From positions 1-7,750 of the forward strand of contig VAYX01000108.1 in the NCBI GenBank assembly GCA_005885325.1: 7,750 nucleotides of DNA, read 5' to 3'. Both the position numbers and the translations under genes were made by a program. Below the pieces are notes generated by a model. The model was not told the DNA's origin. It saw only the letters and a list, made by a program, of their open reading frames with translations, and ran no database searches. The stretch comes from Actinomycetota bacterium (lineage in GTDB: Bacteria > Actinomycetota > UBA4738 > HRBIN12). Below, piece after piece: positions 5,565 to 7,750 of this stretch. Numbering within the stretch: the first letter of the stretch is position 1; each line of letters begins with the position of its first letter.

Positions 5565-6764
5565 TCAGGCCTCCGTGACCTGGTTGAACAGGTCGAAGTA
5601 CTGCTGGAACTCCTCCTCGGACAGGGCCTTGTACTCGTACAGGTTCGCCTCCGACGGGTCGTCCGGCGGGAACAGCAGCGGACTCTGCGAAAGGGTCTCG
5701 TAGTAGCGCCGGGTCCCGCCCTTCGAGTCCCGGGCCTTCTGCGCCATGAGCTCCTGCACGCCCTTGACCGGCGTCATGTACAGGACCCAGTCGGTGACCT
5801 GCATCGCGATCTCGGGCTGATAGAACCAGTCCAGGAACAGGTGGGCATCGGTCGGGTGTTCGGCCAACCGCGGGATCTCCATGGGTGTCACCCAGATGAC
5901 CCCGCCCTCCTCGGGCACGACGAACTCGAGGTCGGGCGCCCCACCGAGGTACTTGTAGTAGAAGACGTCACCGGACCAGGCCATCGTGGCCCACGTGTCT
6001 CCGGCCACCATGGCGTCGGTGTAATCCTGCCCGTAATACTTTCGCACGACCCCAGCGTCCCGCTGCTCGATGAGCTTCTGCTGCGCTCGGGCGGCGTCGT
6101 CGATCGTCGCCTTCTGCGGATCCACCCCCAGCATCAGCAGGGTCAGGGTCATCGTGTCCACCATCTCGGTGAGCATGCCGACGTGGCCGGCCAGCCGGTG
6201 GTCCCACAGGTCGGCGAACCGCTTCAGCTCGAAGCCGGTGAGCTTTGGGTTGTAGGCGATGCCGGTGATCCCGCCCTGCCACGGCACGCTGTGCGCGTTG
6301 CCCGGGTCGTAGATGGGATCCTTGAACGCCGGCAGGAGGTTGGCCTCCACGTTCGGGAGGCGGTCGTGGTGGAGCTCCTCGACCCACCCGCCCCGGTTCA
6401 TCCGCGTGACCACCCAGTCGGAGAGGGTGATGAGGTCCCATCCGGTGGGCTGGTTGGCCTGGAACAGCGGGACGAGCTTGGCGAAGAAATCCTGGTTGTC
6501 GTTGATGATCTCGCGGTACGTCACGTCGATGTCGTACTTGGATTGGAAGGCCTCGAGCGTTGGCCGATGCCCGCCCTTCGCCCGGTCGATGTACAAGGGC
6601 CACTGGGCCACGGTGAGCTGGTGGGCGAGGGGCGGGAGCGTGTTGGGAGCGGCGACAGGCGTCTGCTTGCCGGCGCACGCCGCCAGGAACGCGGCCGCGG
6701 CTGCTCCCATCCCTCCCCGCCCGACGCCTCGCAGCAGCTGCCGGCGGGAGAACGATCGATCCAT
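5565..6764 (-). CDS. PotD-like solute-binding lipoprotein with Tat signal
   Basis: This 399-residue protein is the extracellular binding component of a spermidine/putrescine-type ABC importer. SRRQLLR (6-12) is a twin-arginine motif, followed by an Ala-rich stretch and a lipobox LAAC with C30 as lipidation site, so it should be exported folded and anchored to the outer face of the membrane. The mature part follows PotD order: QWPLYID (54-60), WDLITLSDWVV (109-119), VPWQGGITGIAYN (160-172), FADLWD (183-188), MAWSGD (261-266) and PEEGGVIWVTP (284-294). W263 and W291 match the Trp residues that stack on polyamines in E. coli PotD, but the Asp two residues after W291 is Thr here, so the ligand may differ. 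The ATG at 6764 has only a close GAGG; a GTG at 6788, with a G-run ahead of it, would add eight residues and is a real alternative. No permease or ATPase gene adjoins it. It converges on kamA with a 6-base gap. Confidence 0.87.
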   Translation of the reverse strand: MDRSFSRRQLLRGVGRGGMGAAAAAFLAACAGKQTPVAAPNTLPPLAHQLTVAQWPLYIDRAKGGHRPTLEAFQSKYDIDVTYREIINDNQDFFAKLVPLFQANQPTGWDLITLSDWVVTRMNRGGWVEELHHDRLPNVEANLLPAFKDPIYDPGNAHSVPWQGGITGIAYNPKLTGFELKRFADLWDHRLAGHVGMLTEMVDTMTLTLLMLGVDPQKATIDDAARAQQKLIEQRDAGVVRKYYGQDYTDAMVAGDTWATMAWSGDVFYYKYLGGAPDLEFVVPEEGGVIWVTPMEIPRLAEHPTDAHLFLDWFYQPEIAMQVTDWVLYMTPVKGVQELMAQKARDSKGGTRRYYETLSQSPLLFPPDDPSEANLYEYKALSEEEFQQYFDLFNQVTEA

Positions 6765-6864
6765 CCACCTCGTCGAGCGGTCGGTCACCTCTGCCCCCCC
6801 GTGATCCCGAGCCGAACCATCGGCGTATCCTGCCACAGCGTCGCCGACAACCGGGTCGGGGCCG
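6765..6864 (-). promoter_or_regulatory. Spacer before the binding-protein gene, weak promoter candidate
   Basis: About 100 bases separate the upstream membrane-protein stop from the binding-protein ATG. On the minus strand TTGTCG (6845-6850) is 15 bases from GATACG (6824-6829), a poor promoter fit. A run of seven Gs at 6794-6800 precedes the alternative GTG start at 6788. No hairpin terminator stands out, so read-through from the membrane-protein gene remains possible. Confidence 0.25.
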
Positions 6865-7750
6865 TCAGCCCGCGGGGAGCTCGAACACGAACCACCCCTC
6901 CACCGAGGCGGCCGGTGCCGATGCGAGCGGCGAGCCGGCCGGGGGCGGCGTCGGAAGCACGACGAACAGCTGCTCGCTCGGCGGAACGGACTCACGGAGC
7001 GCGGCGAGTGACGCCACATCGGTCCCCGCCAGGCCTCGTCCCCCGCATCTCGACGCGTACGCCACTTGAGGGAAGCCGGCGGAGCTGGCAACCACGCATG
7101 GCCGGCCGGCCGCGAGCCGACGCACCTCGCCTCCGACGGCGGCGACCTTCTCGCGGGCGGCCGCCGCGTCGGTCCCGATCGTGCGAGCCGTCGCCACCTG
7201 CCAGACGGTCAATCCGGCGAGGACGGCCACGGCGGCGGCCCCAACGATCCGACGAGGGGTTCCGCCGGTCAGGAGCCAGATCAGGCCGACGGCCGCCGGG
7301 AGCGAGAGCAGGGCGTAGGCCGGGAGCAGGAACCGTGGCGCGAGGCCCGATACGAGCACCAGGTACTCGGCGGCCAGGGCCGAGCCGGGCACGACGGCGC
7401 AGACGACCGCTCCTCTCCTCGGCGAGGAGCGCGTTCGAACGATGGCGACGACGGCGAGGGCCGCCGTCGTCCCCCACCACAGCGCGCCGGCGAGTGGCAC
7501 CCGGGCGTGCGCCTCCGGGCCGATGGTCGGCCCGTTCGTGAGCGCGAGGTTCTGGAGCAACCGCTCCCCCACCCCGAGCGTGGTCAGATGCCCGAGGGCG
7601 GCGGCCTCGCGCAGCGCCTTCCCCGGGCCCCCGAAGCGCACGGACATCTCGACGAGCCAGGCCGCCCATCCGCTGGCCAGCCCCGCGCCCAGCCACACCA
7701 GTGCGCGGCTCGACGACCGGCGGAACAGAAGGACGTACAGCGCCAGCGCC
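6865..7750 (-). CDS. Multi-pass membrane protein, GT-C glycosyltransferase-like, C-terminal part
   Basis: The 294 visible residues are the C-terminal portion of an integral membrane protein. The frame continues past the GTG at 7698 to the window edge as ALALYVLLFRRSSSRAL, so the gene begins outside and 7698 is not its start. Hydrophobic segments lie at about 1-9 (cut), 18-35, 86-104, 114-134, 140-160 and 168-186. A soluble tail of about 108 residues follows, with CVVASSAGFPQVAYASRC and a final WFVFELPAG. The PRFLLPAYALLSLPAA segment resembles the 'PRYLLPALP' stretch of ArnT/PMT-type (GT-C) glycosyltransferases, which move sugars from polyprenyl-phosphate carriers on the outer face of the membrane; the catalytic Asp residues of that fold lie near the N-terminus and cannot be seen. 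The family call is therefore tentative. It could also be an unrelated membrane protein. It lies upstream of the binding-protein gene on the same strand. Confidence 0.7.
   Translation of the reverse strand, partial: ALALYVLLFRRSSSRALVWLGAGLASGWAAWLVEMSVRFGGPGKALREAAALGHLTTLGVGERLLQNLALTNGPTIGPEAHARVPLAGALWWGTTAALAVVAIVRTRSSPRRGAVVCAVVPGSALAAEYLVLVSGLAPRFLLPAYALLSLPAAVGLIWLLTGGTPRRIVGAAAVAVLAGLTVWQVATARTIGTDAAAAREKVAAVGGEVRRLAAGRPCVVASSAGFPQVAYASRCGGRGLAGTDVASLAALRESVPPSEQLFVVLPTPPPAGSPLASAPAASVEGWFVFELPAG

Noticed and set aside
6789..7091. N-terminal extension of the binding protein to 7091
   Set aside because: The added residues are Arg/Pro-rich, overlap the end of the membrane-protein gene, and would bury the Tat signal and lipobox far inside the protein.
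5841..7541. A 566-codon open frame on the plus strand opposite the binding protein and membrane protein
   Set aside because: Its sequence becomes Arg/Pro-rich low complexity and crosses a real intergenic spacer. The minus-strand genes carry signal peptide, lipobox and membrane segments.

Overview
The window is visibly GC-rich and densely coded, with GTG as well as ATG starts and long open antisense frames that follow from GC-rich codon use. The closest family matches I recognise are a mycobacterial-type LigC ligase, an animal-type (short) transketolase, a KamA variant with a CPQYCGHC cluster motif, and a Tat-exported lipoprotein. Together these suggest an actinobacterium, probably an uncultured lineage. 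That placement is inference; no rRNA or marker gene is present.

Layout: (1) 1-418 (+) is the C-terminal end of an adenine deaminase, cut by the left edge. (2) 425-2254 (-) is a complete transketolase converging on it with a 6-bp gap. (3) 2255-2372 is a divergent promoter region holding a 15-bp palindrome in the transketolase leader. (4) 2373-3440 (+) is an ATP-dependent DNA ligase of the LigC type. (5) 3489-4007 (+) is an unrecognised 172-residue protein with a basic head, an RGG-rich middle and a Pro/Gln/Ala tail of 11-residue repeats; it looks leaderless. (6) 4008-4139 holds a hairpin and a good sigma70-like promoter. (7) 4140-5558 (+) is a radical-SAM, PLP-dependent lysine 2,3-aminomutase-family protein (KamA) of a divergent type without the C-terminal zinc cysteines. 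(8) 5565-6764 (-) is a PotD-like solute-binding lipoprotein with a Tat signal, converging on kamA with another 6-bp gap. (9) 6865-7750 (-) is the C-terminal end of a multi-pass membrane protein resembling GT-C (ArnT/PMT-like) glycosyltransferases, cut by the right edge.

The genes do not form one operon. The window is a mosaic of short units: purine salvage and pentose-phosphate metabolism on the left, DNA repair plus a possible RNA-binding protein in the middle, and amino acid/polyamine functions on the right. The only functional pairing I would consider is KamA (lysine to beta-lysine) beside a polyamine-type binding protein, and their convergent orientation makes that weak. No stretch over 300 bases lacks a gene. 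I found no tRNA, rRNA, CRISPR array, insertion sequence or phage feature. The least explained items are the RGG/PQ-tailed protein and the atypical KamA.
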